DNA from: Citrobacter freundii
GTDB taxonomy: Bacteria > Bacteroidota > Bacteroidia > Chitinophagales > Chitinophagaceae
Assembly (NCBI GenBank): GCA_003243445.1
Contig: QFQQ01000026.1
Span: forward strand, 20,280 to 84,279
DNA length: 64,000 nucleotides
Reading direction: 5' to 3'
The translations under genes and the position numbers were made by a program. Position 1 is the stretch's first letter. Each line of letters begins with the position of its first letter. Below, piece after piece: positions 9,212 to 17,610 of this stretch. Below the pieces are notes generated by a model. That model was not told where the DNA came from and ran no database searches. It saw only the letters and a list, made by a program, of their open reading frames with translations.

Positions 9212-9274
9212 TACGGTGATCGGAAAGAGTCAATTTACTGAAATGAGGGGAATTGGGGAAGAAAAAACGGGGAA

Positions 9275-9418
9275 AGGTTCCGGAAGTTCCAGATGTTTCA
9301 GCGGTTCCATAGGTTTCAAAGGTCGCTGCCGCGGATCGGGCGGTGTAATGGTTCGTGCAGCTGCGTCCAGTGGAAGAACAGCTGAAACCGCTGGAACTGC
9401 TGGAACATCTGGAACCTT
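9275..9418. repeat. Inverted-arm element, GTTYCANNG family (9-bp word)
   Basis: The left arm (9275-9323) reads as 9-bp words GGTTCCGGA, AGTTCCAGA, TGTTTCAGC, GGTTCCATA, GGTTTCAAA. The right arm (9381-9418) is the complement with nearly the same order of variants. It lies between a kinase gene and the upstream regulator gene, both on the minus strand. Confidence 0.8.
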
Positions 9419-9435
9419 GCAACGCACAACAGCCT

Positions 9436-10065
9436 TCACGAAACGATACGTTCACTGAGCGCCTTCGCAATCGCCTCCTTTCCGCAGTTTACATGCAATT
9501 TCTGATAAATGTTTTTCAGATGTGAGCGGATCGTATCAAAGGCCAGTTGCATTTCTGATGCAATGAGTTTGATGCTGTATCCTTTGATGAGGTATTGAAG
9601 TACTTCTATTTCGCGGGGAGATAATTTGTATTTTGCGTGATCTTGTTTTACCTGGAAAGTGCTGAGGACCTTTTTCGCAATGGTTGGAGACATTGGTGCG
9701 CCGCCTTCCACTACATCATGAATGGCTTCAAATAATTTTGCCGGTGGTGTTTTCTTGAGTAAATAACCGTTGGCACCGGCGCAAAGACATTTGAATAATT
9801 TTTCTTCTTCTTCAAAAACGGTATACATGATCACTGCTGTTTCGGGTCTTGCTTCTTTGATCATGGTTACTCCGTCAATACCTGTTTTGCCAGGCATATC
9901 AATATCCATCAATACAACATCGGGTTGATAAACCCTTGCGATGTTGGCAGCTTCTTCGCAATTACTGAAGTCACCGGCAACATCATATCCATTCATCTTA
10001 AGCAGATAAGCCAGCGATTCCCGGAGGCGGTCATTATCTTCAAAGAGAACGATTTTGGGTGACAT
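9436..10065 (-). CDS. NarL/FixJ-type response regulator, second copy
   Basis: The receiver domain begins MSPKIVLFEDNDRL with phospho-acceptor Asp54 in VLMDIDMPGK, followed by a LuxR-type HTH (SPREIEVLQYLIKGYSIK, DTIRSHLKNIYQKL). I chose the ATG at 10065 rather than the in-frame ATG at 10143: the extra 26 residues are not domain-like, and the shorter form has exactly the 209 residues of its paralogue at 5569-6198. It lies downstream of the kinase at 10655-13651, its likely partner, but the two are separated by about 590 bp that contain a large repeat element, so co-transcription is uncertain. Confidence 0.92.
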   Translation of the reverse strand: MSPKIVLFEDNDRLRESLAYLLKMNGYDVAGDFSNCEEAANIARVYQPDVVLMDIDMPGKTGIDGVTMIKEARPETAVIMYTVFEEEEKLFKCLCAGANGYLLKKTPPAKLFEAIHDVVEGGAPMSPTIAKKVLSTFQVKQDHAKYKLSPREIEVLQYLIKGYSIKLIASEMQLAFDTIRSHLKNIYQKLHVNCGKEAIAKALSERIVS

Positions 10066-10163
10066 ATTCAGGTCAGGATTTAGGTTAAGAGAGGCTTGTA
10101 TGGTGATAATAAAAGTAGTTGTTTTTTGTTGGAGAATGATCACTCATTTGTGTGGTTTATGAG

Positions 10164-10645
10164 GACCACGGACCACAGACCGCGGACCGCAGACGGTCGT
10201 TTATAGTTTGTCATTCGTTCGTGTTAGTGAAGATGACCGCAGACCACAGACCGCGGCCGCAGACGGTCGTCTATAGTTTGTCATTCGTTCGTGTTAATGA
10301 AGATGACCGCAGACCACAGACCGCGGACCGCAGACGGTCGTTTACGGTTTGTCATTCGTTCATTCATGGTGGTAAAAAATAAGTGGTAATCATTAACAAA
10401 ATGTTCAGCGATCGCTAGAAATATACTGTTACAATCTCCGCCGGCCGCGGTCTGCATTTTCATTCCGAACAAGTAAACGGCATTCATTACTCAGCGTAGT
10501 ACCGCGGTCTGCGGTCCGCGGTCCGTGGTCTGTATTTCATTTGCGAAAGAATAAGCAGCATTAATTACCCGGAGTAGTACCGCGGTCTGCGGTCTGCGGT
10601 CCGTGGTCTGCCGTCTGCCGTCTGCGGTCCGTCGCCCGCGGTCTC
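10164..10645. repeat. Complex inverted element, GACCGCR family, with about 70-bp higher-order repeats
   Basis: Left side: three tandem units of about 70 bp starting at about 10164, 10235 and 10305, each with GACCGCAGACCACAGACCGC-type heptamers followed by a near-identical tail (TTTGTCATTCGTTCGTGTTA). Right side: three units in the opposite sense (about 10441, 10501 and 10580) with CCGCGGTCTGCGGTC words and a related tail ending GTAGT. The block fills the 590-bp gap between the second regulator and its kinase. Short reading frames across it are low-complexity and not credible genes. Confidence 0.85.
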
Positions 10646-10654
10646 TCTTCCCCC

Positions 10655-13651
10655 TCACACCAACTGCATCGCAATCTTAATAACCGTTCCCGCTTCCGGC
10701 GCCGATCTTATCTCTATCTTCCCACCCCATTTCTCTGTGCGCGCATGCATGTTCTTCACGCCGTTCCGTTCGGTAGATTTTGTTTGGTCGAAACCAATGC
10801 CGTTATCTGACACACGAAGATGCAGCGTGTTGCGTTCGAGCCACACGCGTATATCTACCTGGGACGCTCTTGAATGCTTGTAAATGTTATTGATCAGTTC
10901 TTTGAATAATAAAAAGAAATCGCGCCGTTGTTCCATGTTCAGTTTACGGTTGGCAAAACGGTCATCGAAGTCGACCGTATATTTTTCCACTCTTGTTTCC
11001 AGCACTTCAGCCACATAACGGCGCATGCGGGCCACCATTTGTTCCATGGTATCGTTGTTGGAATTGATGCTCCATACAATGTCATCGAGCGACTGGCCAC
11101 AATTCGTCACCTCTTCTGTGATCCGGTCAAGAAAACCTGCGGTTTCTGCCTTCGGATCAACCCCTGCTTTACTTAATTCTGAAAGGATATTGATATGGGT
11201 CAATGCGGATCCGATATCATCATGCAGATCGGAAGCAATGCGGTTACGCACTTTTTGCAAACGGATCAACTGGCTGATGCGATAACGATAGATACCATAT
11301 AATGATGCGGCAAGTAATAGCACACAAAGAATGATAAACCACGGCGTCCGCCAGAATGGTGGTTCGATAACGATCACCAGCGAAGTGACCGGCGCATTCT
11401 CTGTGGAGAAGTTGCGGGTCGCTTTTACATAGAATGTATATTTCCCGGAAGGAAGATGTGTATAGGCTGCATAGTTGCGGGTGCCGGCATCAAACCAATC
11501 TTTGTCGAGGCCACTGAGTTTGTATGAATAATTCAGTCTTCCCGCAGACAGTACATCAAATGCAGCGAAGGTGAAGGAAATGGAATTCTGGCTGTACGGC
11601 AATTCAAGGATCTTTTTATAGGTGATCAGCGTATCTGTCTGCAAAGGTTTGTCATCCGCCTGCACAGCCGTGATGATCACAGAGCCTGGTTGTTCAATGC
11701 TGATCAAACTTGCGGGGTCAAAAAAGGAAAGACCATTTATTCCTCCGAAATAAAGATGACCATCGGGTGAACGATAATGCGCGCCGGTGTTGAATTCATT
11801 ACTCTGCAATCCGTCTTCGACGGTGAAAAAGAACATATCCGCCCGGCGTATCGTTGTTACATCCGTCGGGATGCGGAGGCGGCATAATCCTTTGTTTGTG
11901 CTAAGCCAGATCGATCCCCGTTGGTCAGGTTGAATACCATAGATCGTATTATTGCGAAGCCCCTGTTTTTCCGTGATAGCCGTTGCTTTTCCTGATGGCA
12001 ATTCAAATGCCAGCAGCCCATTACCAAATGTACCAACCCACAGGATATCGGGCGTATAGTACATACTTCTGATCAGTACGGAACCATTAAAAGTTGAATC
12101 AACCGGCTTTGGCAATGAAAGGATTTTCCGTTGCCTGGTATCGAGCAGTTGTATCCCGGCTTTTTCAAAACCGATGAATAACAAACTGTCTTTTGTAAAA
12201 GCAAGTGTCCTTACATTATTCTCGGCCAGCATGGGCGAATGCTGATCATCAAAATGAAGGAGCTCTCCGTTTTTCTTATTCAGCAGATACAATCCCTGCT
12301 GTCTCGTAGCAGCCCATACATTTCCGGAAGCATCTTCCAGCATTGTCCAGATGGTTTCACCGGGAAGAAATTTACGGATGATCTTTTTAGAACGGGCATT
12401 CATGATATCAAGGCCATTCTCCTGTGTGCCGATCCAGATATCACCATCCTTATCCGTGAGCAATGATCCGATCTTTTTATAAGCACCAACGGTCGCGGGT
12501 TGATCCCCTAATATCGACAACCCGTTCACCGATGTACCGGCCCAGATATTGTTATCATGATCTGTAGTGATCGCACGAACCTGTTCAACCGATACATGTT
12601 CCGGAAGATTATTCCGGGAGAACGTCTCAAAATTGTCCAGCCGCTTATCATAATAACTGACACCACCACCATCAGTACCTATCCAAACACCGCCGCGATC
12701 ATCCTTTACAATACAAAGCACATCGATATAAGCAAGAGAGAAAGGATCTTTCTTATCCGGCGATAAATGATGAATGGTTTGTTGTTGCTGATCGATAATA
12801 TATAACCCATTGCTGAATGTACCGATCCAGATCATGCCCTGACGATCGGCGAGTATGGTTTCCGTGACCAGGCTGTCTTTCAACTCTATTCCACTGAGGC
12901 TGGTGAATTCCTGGAATACAGAGGCATTCTTCTTCTTAAAAAATATTCCCTGCCCGAAGGTTGCAATCCAGATAGTGCCATGCTGATCTTCTGAGATTGC
13001 GCTGGTCCGCAACGGATGCCGGGCATTTTGAAGAAAACTGTTCTTTACCTGTAATGAACCGTTCAATACAACCACACCGTTGGCGGTCAGAACCCAGTAA
13101 TCACCCCGGCTGTCTTTGAATACATTTTTTATTTCATTACTGATGATCGAAGGGTCTGTCTTTGTAGTTAGCTTGTTCAGTTGATTGCCCCGCCGCTGAT
13201 AGATCCACAATCCTTCACTTCTTGTACCGATAAAGAGATTGACGGAGTCCTGGAATACGCAGCCGGCAGCGGGGATCGTTTCTCCTTTGATCTTTGGAAA
13301 GGGCGTAACCAGCTGCGTCAGCAGATCCATTTTCTGAAGTTTTCCGCCACGGCTGATCAGCCAGAGCTGATGACCTTCACCGCGGCTGATCTTTCCAAGC
13401 TGATTGCCGGTGGGAGTGGTGATATCATCAAAGTTCACAGGAAACGGAATGAACTCATTTCCATCAAAGCGGTTCAATCCATCCTGTGTGGCCATCCATA
13501 CAAAACCTGTTTGATCAATGGCGATATCTACCACGCTGCTTTGGGATAAACCCTGGTTGATCCCGATGTTACGGAATGAGAACGGCTTGGCCTGGGCCGT
13601 TGAAATGAACGGCACCAGCAGGAAAAGCAGTATCAGGGGATTGCGTAGCAT
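10655..13651 (-). CDS. Sensor histidine kinase with periplasmic beta-propeller sensor, second copy
   Basis: This 998-residue protein has the same architecture as the kinase at 6251-9211: signal peptide (MLRNPLILLFLLVPFISTAQA), propeller repeats (GFVWMATQDGLNRFDG, GTIWIATFGQG, GGVWIGTDGGG, DIWIGTQENG), Y_Y_Y-like domain, one transmembrane helix near residue 774 (FIILCVLLLAASLYGIY), a HisKA_3 domain (RNRIASDLHDDIGSALTHIN, His at about 810) and an HATPase (KELINNIYKHSRAS, VSDNGIGFD). The cytoplasmic parts of the two kinases are very alike and the sensors have diverged, as expected after tandem duplication and acquisition of a new ligand. Confidence 0.93.
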   Translation of the reverse strand: MLRNPLILLFLLVPFISTAQAKPFSFRNIGINQGLSQSSVVDIAIDQTGFVWMATQDGLNRFDGNEFIPFPVNFDDITTPTGNQLGKISRGEGHQLWLISRGGKLQKMDLLTQLVTPFPKIKGETIPAAGCVFQDSVNLFIGTRSEGLWIYQRRGNQLNKLTTKTDPSIISNEIKNVFKDSRGDYWVLTANGVVVLNGSLQVKNSFLQNARHPLRTSAISEDQHGTIWIATFGQGIFFKKKNASVFQEFTSLSGIELKDSLVTETILADRQGMIWIGTFSNGLYIIDQQQQTIHHLSPDKKDPFSLAYIDVLCIVKDDRGGVWIGTDGGGVSYYDKRLDNFETFSRNNLPEHVSVEQVRAITTDHDNNIWAGTSVNGLSILGDQPATVGAYKKIGSLLTDKDGDIWIGTQENGLDIMNARSKKIIRKFLPGETIWTMLEDASGNVWAATRQQGLYLLNKKNGELLHFDDQHSPMLAENNVRTLAFTKDSLLFIGFEKAGIQLLDTRQRKILSLPKPVDSTFNGSVLIRSMYYTPDILWVGTFGNGLLAFELPSGKATAITEKQGLRNNTIYGIQPDQRGSIWLSTNKGLCRLRIPTDVTTIRRADMFFFTVEDGLQSNEFNTGAHYRSPDGHLYFGGINGLSFFDPASLISIEQPGSVIITAVQADDKPLQTDTLITYKKILELPYSQNSISFTFAAFDVLSAGRLNYSYKLSGLDKDWFDAGTRNYAAYTHLPSGKYTFYVKATRNFSTENAPVTSLVIVIEPPFWRTPWFIILCVLLLAASLYGIYRYRISQLIRLQKVRNRIASDLHDDIGSALTHINILSELSKAGVDPKAETAGFLDRITEEVTNCGQSLDDIVWSINSNNDTMEQMVARMRRYVAEVLETRVEKYTVDFDDRFANRKLNMEQRRDFFLLFKELINNIYKHSRASQVDIRVWLERNTLHLRVSDNGIGFDQTKSTERNGVKNMHARTEKWGGKIEIRSAPEAGTVIKIAMQLV

Positions 13652-13781
13652 GACGGAAATGGAAGTTAATCATTTCGATCGTATCAGATGTTGAAGACGT
13701 TTTCGTTATAGCCCGGATGGTAGGCCTCCTATAAGTCCCTTTCAGGTTAATTGTTACCCAAATCTATTGAAGGGCGTAAGG

Positions 13782-13991
13782 TTCCCGCGGATTTCGCAGA
13801 TTATATCCGCTCTATAGTAGAAAAGACCTCTGTGATTATACAGACTTTGATCAGGAATCGCAGATTACGCAGATTAGTTGCTGATAACAGAGGCTAATCT
13901 GCGTGATCCGCGCATTCCTCATAGAAACTTTTCCCTTTTTCAGCAAGTATTTCGATTACAGGAATGAAAAAATCTGCGGTATCTGCGGGAG
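13782..13991. repeat. Doubly nested inverted-arm element, CGCAGATNA family
   Basis: The inner arms (13857-13878 and 13894-13917) pair over about 22 bp across a 15-bp loop (CGCAGATTACGCAGATTAG against CTAATCTGCGTGATCCGCG). The outer arms (13782-13804 and 13970-13991) are a second pair of the same word. It lies between the divergent kinase and RNA methyltransferase genes. Confidence 0.8.
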
Positions 13992-14123
13992 TTTACGCCG
14001 GCTGATCAAAGCATGCACCGGGCCCCAGCGCAAAGAGATACTTTCAAATTCCGTGAAATCCGAAGTTGTTGCGAACACGAGGCATATCCGTCAAGCGCTA
14101 TCGAATTGTATCTTGCACCCCGG

Positions 14124-15281
14124 ATGAAATACTATTCGCACTTAAATACCGCAGAAACGATCTTAACGCAATACAAAGGAACCCAGCCTTTCGTACTCTT
14201 CATTAAAGACTTTTTCAAAGCGGATAAAAAGTATGGGTCCAAAGACCGGAGAAGGATCACCACCTTGTGTTACGCGTATTTCCGTTTGGGAAAGATCAAC
14301 AGCCATGTGGAAACGAAAGAACGGATCCTGCTTGGCCTGTTTCTTACTTCCAACAGTCCGGATGATCTGTTGCAGGCAACAAAACCTGAATGGAATGCCG
14401 GTATCGGATTATCTGTAGAAGAAAAATTAAAACTCGCCGGATGCGCTTATGCTTCCGGTGATCATTTTCCGGCGGTTGAGCAATTGGAAAAAGAGATCGA
14501 TGAAAGAGCTTTTACATTATCGCATTTTACACAGCCTGATCTTTTTTTGCGCATAAGGCCGGGGCAAAGTGAAAATGTAAAACGCTCGCTTGAGCAGGCA
14601 GATATTCCATTTCGACAGGTCACAGAAACATGTATGGCATTGCCGAATGCTTCACGTCTGGATGATGTGATCGATATAAACCGTGAAGCAGTGATACAGG
14701 ATCTTAGTTCGCAACGTGTATTGGAATTGTTGAATGGAGAGGATGGTTTTATCCCAAAACAGGTTTGGGATTGTTGCGCGGCGAGTGGCGGAAAATCTTT
14801 GCTGGTATATGATCGCTATTCGGGAATACAATTGACCGTTTCCGATGTCCGGGAGAATATTTTGCAGAATTTATCAAAGCGTTTCAGAGAAGCGGGAATT
14901 ACCTGTTATAAAGGTTTTGTTGCCGATCTGAGTAAACCGGTCGATCCTGGTCAGCGGTTTGACCTGATCATGGCGGATGTGCCCTGCACAGGAAGCGGCA
15001 CCTGGGGAAGAACGCCGGAGCAATTGGTGTTTTTTGAAAAAACGAAGATCGATGAATACGCTATGCGTCAGCGGCAGATCTTATTGAATACCTGGAAACA
15101 TCTTAAACCGGGTGGTTATTTTCTGTATATCACGTGTTCAGTATATGAGCAGGAAAATCAGGCGGCTGTTGCGTATGCATTGGAGCATACAAAGCTTCAG
15201 TTGGTCAGATCCGCCCTGTTCCAGGGATTTGAAAAAAGAGCGGACACCTTATTTGCGGCCTTGTTCAGCATGCCGGCATAG
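14124..15281 (+). CDS. RsmB/RsmF-type RNA (cytosine-5) methyltransferase (NOL1/NOP2/Sun family)
   Basis: The enzyme transfers a methyl group from S-adenosylmethionine to C5 of cytosine in RNA, usually 16S rRNA. Visible are the SAM-binding motif DCCAASGGKSLLVYD, the catalytic motif IV ADVPCTGSGTWGRTPE (cysteine of the PC pair) and the second cysteine motif YITCSVYEQENQ. The first 150 or so residues form a helical domain like the NusB-like part of RsmB, without clear family residues. The start MKYYSHLNTAETIL at 14124 (385 aa) is preferred to an in-frame ATG at 14013, because the extra residues overlap the repeat tail. It converges with the lipoprotein gene 10 bp downstream. Confidence 0.88.
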   Translation: MKYYSHLNTAETILTQYKGTQPFVLFIKDFFKADKKYGSKDRRRITTLCYAYFRLGKINSHVETKERILLGLFLTSNSPDDLLQATKPEWNAGIGLSVEEKLKLAGCAYASGDHFPAVEQLEKEIDERAFTLSHFTQPDLFLRIRPGQSENVKRSLEQADIPFRQVTETCMALPNASRLDDVIDINREAVIQDLSSQRVLELLNGEDGFIPKQVWDCCAASGGKSLLVYDRYSGIQLTVSDVRENILQNLSKRFREAGITCYKGFVADLSKPVDPGQRFDLIMADVPCTGSGTWGRTPEQLVFFEKTKIDEYAMRQRQILLNTWKHLKPGGYFLYITCSVYEQENQAAVAYALEHTKLQLVRSALFQGFEKRADTLFAALFSMPA

Positions 15282-15291
15282 AGGGATCACA

Positions 15292-16062
15292 TCAGTTGTG
15301 ATCGATCATCCACATTGTGATACCAAAACCGTTGTAAGCAGGTCTGGCCAGGTTTACTTCATATTCCCAAAGGATGAGCTGACGGTATACAAGGCCAACG
15401 TTCTTTGCATATTTTTCTACAAATCTTGTCCTGTTTGCGTATACATCCGGATATTGAACAGGATCTCCCTGGGTTTCATCCACCTGTTCAACGGTCCATA
15501 CGTCGTTATAAGTTTGTCCGTTGATCTCGGTTGTTGGCTCAAATACATCATACGTGCAATCCCATGATCCCATTGAGTTGTCTACCGTGATGTTATACCC
15601 GAGTGCCTGGAATGGATTTTCCGGCAAATAGGCATTTCCTTTCCAGCTGAATCCCTCACGCATTGGTTCTCTCAGTTTAATAAAGCGGAGATTGGTCTCT
15701 ACCACTTCCACCTGGTGCTCCAGCGGCGTGATAAAGTAAGTACCGGCTGCCGACCATGGTCCGGTGCCGTCTGCATTTCTTTTGAAACGAAAAATACGAT
15801 AGGATGGGCGGCCGAGATTGTCCGTCACCTGTGCATCCACCTGGTGTTTGATCTGGTAGCTATGTGTTTCGAGCGAAGAATTGAACGAAGGGTTTGGCAC
15901 CAGCGAATCAACGCGATAGGTAATGTACTTACCCACTTCAAGCGGAAGATAATCCGACACCGGCTCCGTAATCATCTGGTCATCTTTTTCTTCCGAACAG
16001 GAGGCAAGCCCCAGTACCAGAGCCGATAATAAGATCAAAAAACGGGTAGAATTAATTCTCAT
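15292..16062 (-). CDS. Conserved lipoprotein of unknown function
   Basis: The 256-residue protein begins MRINSTRFLILLSALVLGLASC, a signal peptide with a lipobox (LASC), and continues with acidic residues after the cysteine, a pattern linked to surface-exposed lipoproteins in Bacteroidota. The rest is beta-rich, with many tyrosines and tryptophans (YLPLEVGKYITYRVDSL, FSWKGNAYLPENPF). I do not recognise a catalytic motif. It stands alone between the methyltransferase gene (convergent, 10-bp gap) and mnmA. The similar start of many Bacteroidota lipoproteins (PLEVGKYITYRVDS) suggests a lineage-specific family. Confidence 0.8.
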   Translation of the reverse strand: MRINSTRFLILLSALVLGLASCSEEKDDQMITEPVSDYLPLEVGKYITYRVDSLVPNPSFNSSLETHSYQIKHQVDAQVTDNLGRPSYRIFRFKRNADGTGPWSAAGTYFITPLEHQVEVVETNLRFIKLREPMREGFSWKGNAYLPENPFQALGYNITVDNSMGSWDCTYDVFEPTTEINGQTYNDVWTVEQVDETQGDPVQYPDVYANRTRFVEKYAKNVGLVYRQLILWEYEVNLARPAYNGFGITMWMIDHN

Positions 16063-16165
16063 AAGAATGCCGGGATATGATTAAAGCTTAAAGCACAGTC
16101 AGTTAAGTGCAAAATAATTAACGTTTGACGACGGAAATTATTGTTGATTTTAGCTGGCTTTTATT

Positions 16166-16246
16166 CGTTTCGATGTTCGGAAATCATTTGCTCGTTCGAA
16201 TGAGGCCGTTACCGAACATCGGGCATCGAACATCCAACATCGAAAC
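16166..16246. repeat. Inverted-arm element, NTCGATG family, unequal arms
   Basis: The right arm (16211-16246) has five words (CATCGGGCATCGAACATC and so on). The left arm (16166-16180) keeps only about two (GTTTCGATGTTCGG). It lies between mnmA and the lipoprotein gene. Confidence 0.7.
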
Positions 16247-16264
16247 AAACTGTTTACATCCCGG

Positions 16265-17368
16265 TTAAAGCAGAGCTCCTCTCTGGATAATCCCGCCTCC
16301 GATCACATCATCTCCTTCGTAAAACACCGCGCTTTGTCCGGGAGCAATGCCTTTCGCATTTTCGTAAAAACGGATCTTCATTGTGCCGTTTTCGGGGTAG
16401 AGGTTGGAGAGGCTGCCTTTGTCTTTATAGCGGATCTTGGTGGTCGCTTCCATGCCGGGCGTAACGATATCGTACTTCATCATGTTGAGCTTACCAACGA
16501 TCATTTCGTTTTGTTCCAGGTCGGCTTCGTCACCAAGCACTACGGTGTTGGTGTCAGGATTGATGCTGGTCACAAACACTGGCTTGCCCAGTGCAATGTC
16601 CAGTCCCTTACGCTGGCCGATAGTATAGAATGGATAACCTTTATGCTTGCCCAGGATGCGGCCGGTCTTGTCAACGAAGTTGCCGCCAGTCACTCTTTCT
16701 TCCAGCCCGTCTACTTTTCTTTTCAGGAAACCGCGGTAGTCATTATCAGGAACGAAACAGATCTCATAGCTCTCGCTTTTCTTCGCCAGTTCAGGGTAGC
16801 CATAGTTCAGGGCCATTTCGCGGATCTCCGTTTTACGGTAAGGCGCGAGCGGCAGGAGGGTGCGGCTCAGCAGGTCCTGTTGCAGTCCCCACAGCACATA
16901 GCTTTGATCTTTTGTATCATCAATGGCTTTGCTGATGAAATAACGGCCATTATCATGCTGTTTGATCTTTGCATAGTGGCCGGTGGCGATAAAATCGCAA
17001 CCCAGTGCATCGGCTCTTTTCAGGAGCGCCCGCCACTTGATATGTGTATTGCAAAGCACGCAGGGATTCGGCGTACGGCCGGCAAGGTATTCATCCACAA
17101 AATTGTCGATCACAAAACCGCCAAACTCTTCACGGATATCCAGGATATAATGGGCAAAGCCATGCTCCACGGCGGCCTGCCGCGCGTCATTAAAGCTGTC
17201 CACATTACAACAGCCGGTCTCCTTCTTGCTTCCACCGCTGGCGGCATAGTCCCAGGTCTTCATGGTGATACCCACCACTTCATACCCTTCGTCATTCAAC
17301 ATCAATGCGGCTACGGTACTATCGATACCGCCGCTCATGGCTACCAGCACTTTTCCTTTACGGCTCAT
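16265..17368 (-). CDS. mnmA: tRNA-specific 2-thiouridylase
   Basis: MnmA adenylates and thiolates U34 of Lys, Glu and Gln tRNAs using a persulfide sulfur. Seen: the ATP-binding PP-loop LVAMSGGIDSTVAAL (residues 8-22), the catalytic cysteine in PNPCVLCNTHIKW (Cys106), the second active cysteine in YEICFVPDNDY (about residue 206), the tRNA-binding GHYAKI and FYTIGQRKGL segments, and a C-terminal beta-barrel. The start at 17368 (MSRKGKVLVAMSGG, 367 aa) is chosen over an in-frame upstream ATG at 17437 whose extra 23 residues are encoded by the neighbouring repeat arm. A -7 box stands 21 bp upstream. Confidence 0.95.
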   Translation of the reverse strand: MSRKGKVLVAMSGGIDSTVAALMLNDEGYEVVGITMKTWDYAASGGSKKETGCCNVDSFNDARQAAVEHGFAHYILDIREEFGGFVIDNFVDEYLAGRTPNPCVLCNTHIKWRALLKRADALGCDFIATGHYAKIKQHDNGRYFISKAIDDTKDQSYVLWGLQQDLLSRTLLPLAPYRKTEIREMALNYGYPELAKKSESYEICFVPDNDYRGFLKRKVDGLEERVTGGNFVDKTGRILGKHKGYPFYTIGQRKGLDIALGKPVFVTSINPDTNTVVLGDEADLEQNEMIVGKLNMMKYDIVTPGMEATTKIRYKDKGSLSNLYPENGTMKIRFYENAKGIAPGQSAVFYEGDDVIGGGIIQRGALL

Positions 17369-17388
17369 ATTACAAAAATTGGAAGTTA

Positions 17389-17396
17389 CAAAGGTA
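17389..17396 (-). promoter_or_regulatory. -7 box of mnmA promoter
   Basis: TACCTTTG on the minus strand matches the Bacteroidota -7 consensus, 20 bp before the start codon. The expected -33 region falls inside the TTCGATG repeat arm (17401-17432), and no TTTG is found there. Confidence 0.5.
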
Positions 17397-17400
17397 CGGA

Positions 17401-17572
17401 TCGATGGCCGATGTTGGATGTTCGATGGTCGGTCCACGGGCCTTCGTTCCTACTCTTATTTTTTTATCGTTGATTATGAAAATGTTAGTTACCCACAAAC
17501 CCGGTCAGACCAATAAAACAAATACATTACGGCTTGGTTCGATCATCGAACATCTATCATCGAACATCGAAA
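17401..17572. repeat. Inverted-arm element, NTCGATG family, divergent promoter region
   Basis: The left arm (17401-17432) has words GGCCGATG, TTGGATG, TTCGATG. The right arm (17537-17572) has the inverted words (ATCATCGAACATCTATCATC). The loop is about 105 bp. It sits between the divergent mnmA and M14 peptidase genes. Confidence 0.75.
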
Positions 17573-17610
17573 TTGCTTATCTTCCCAATTCATACCTTAA
17601 CTAACTGTAT

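Noticed and set aside
10164..10372. Possible CRISPR array
   Set aside because: The three 70-bp units are nearly identical along their whole length, so there are no variable spacers; units are paired with inverted copies and no cas gene is present.
10152..10382. Short protein of 76 residues with repeats RPQTADRRRS
   Set aside because: It is translated from the GACCGC array; low complexity and no start context.
16334..17473. Long plus-strand reading frame (379 codons) opposite mnmA
   Set aside because: It is the mirror of the well-supported mnmA gene; its translation has no family features and includes the repeat arm.
17521..17575. tRNA-like GGTTCGATCATCGAAC segment
   Set aside because: The TTCGA resemblance to a T-loop comes from the NTCGATG repeat; no acceptor or anticodon stem can be drawn.
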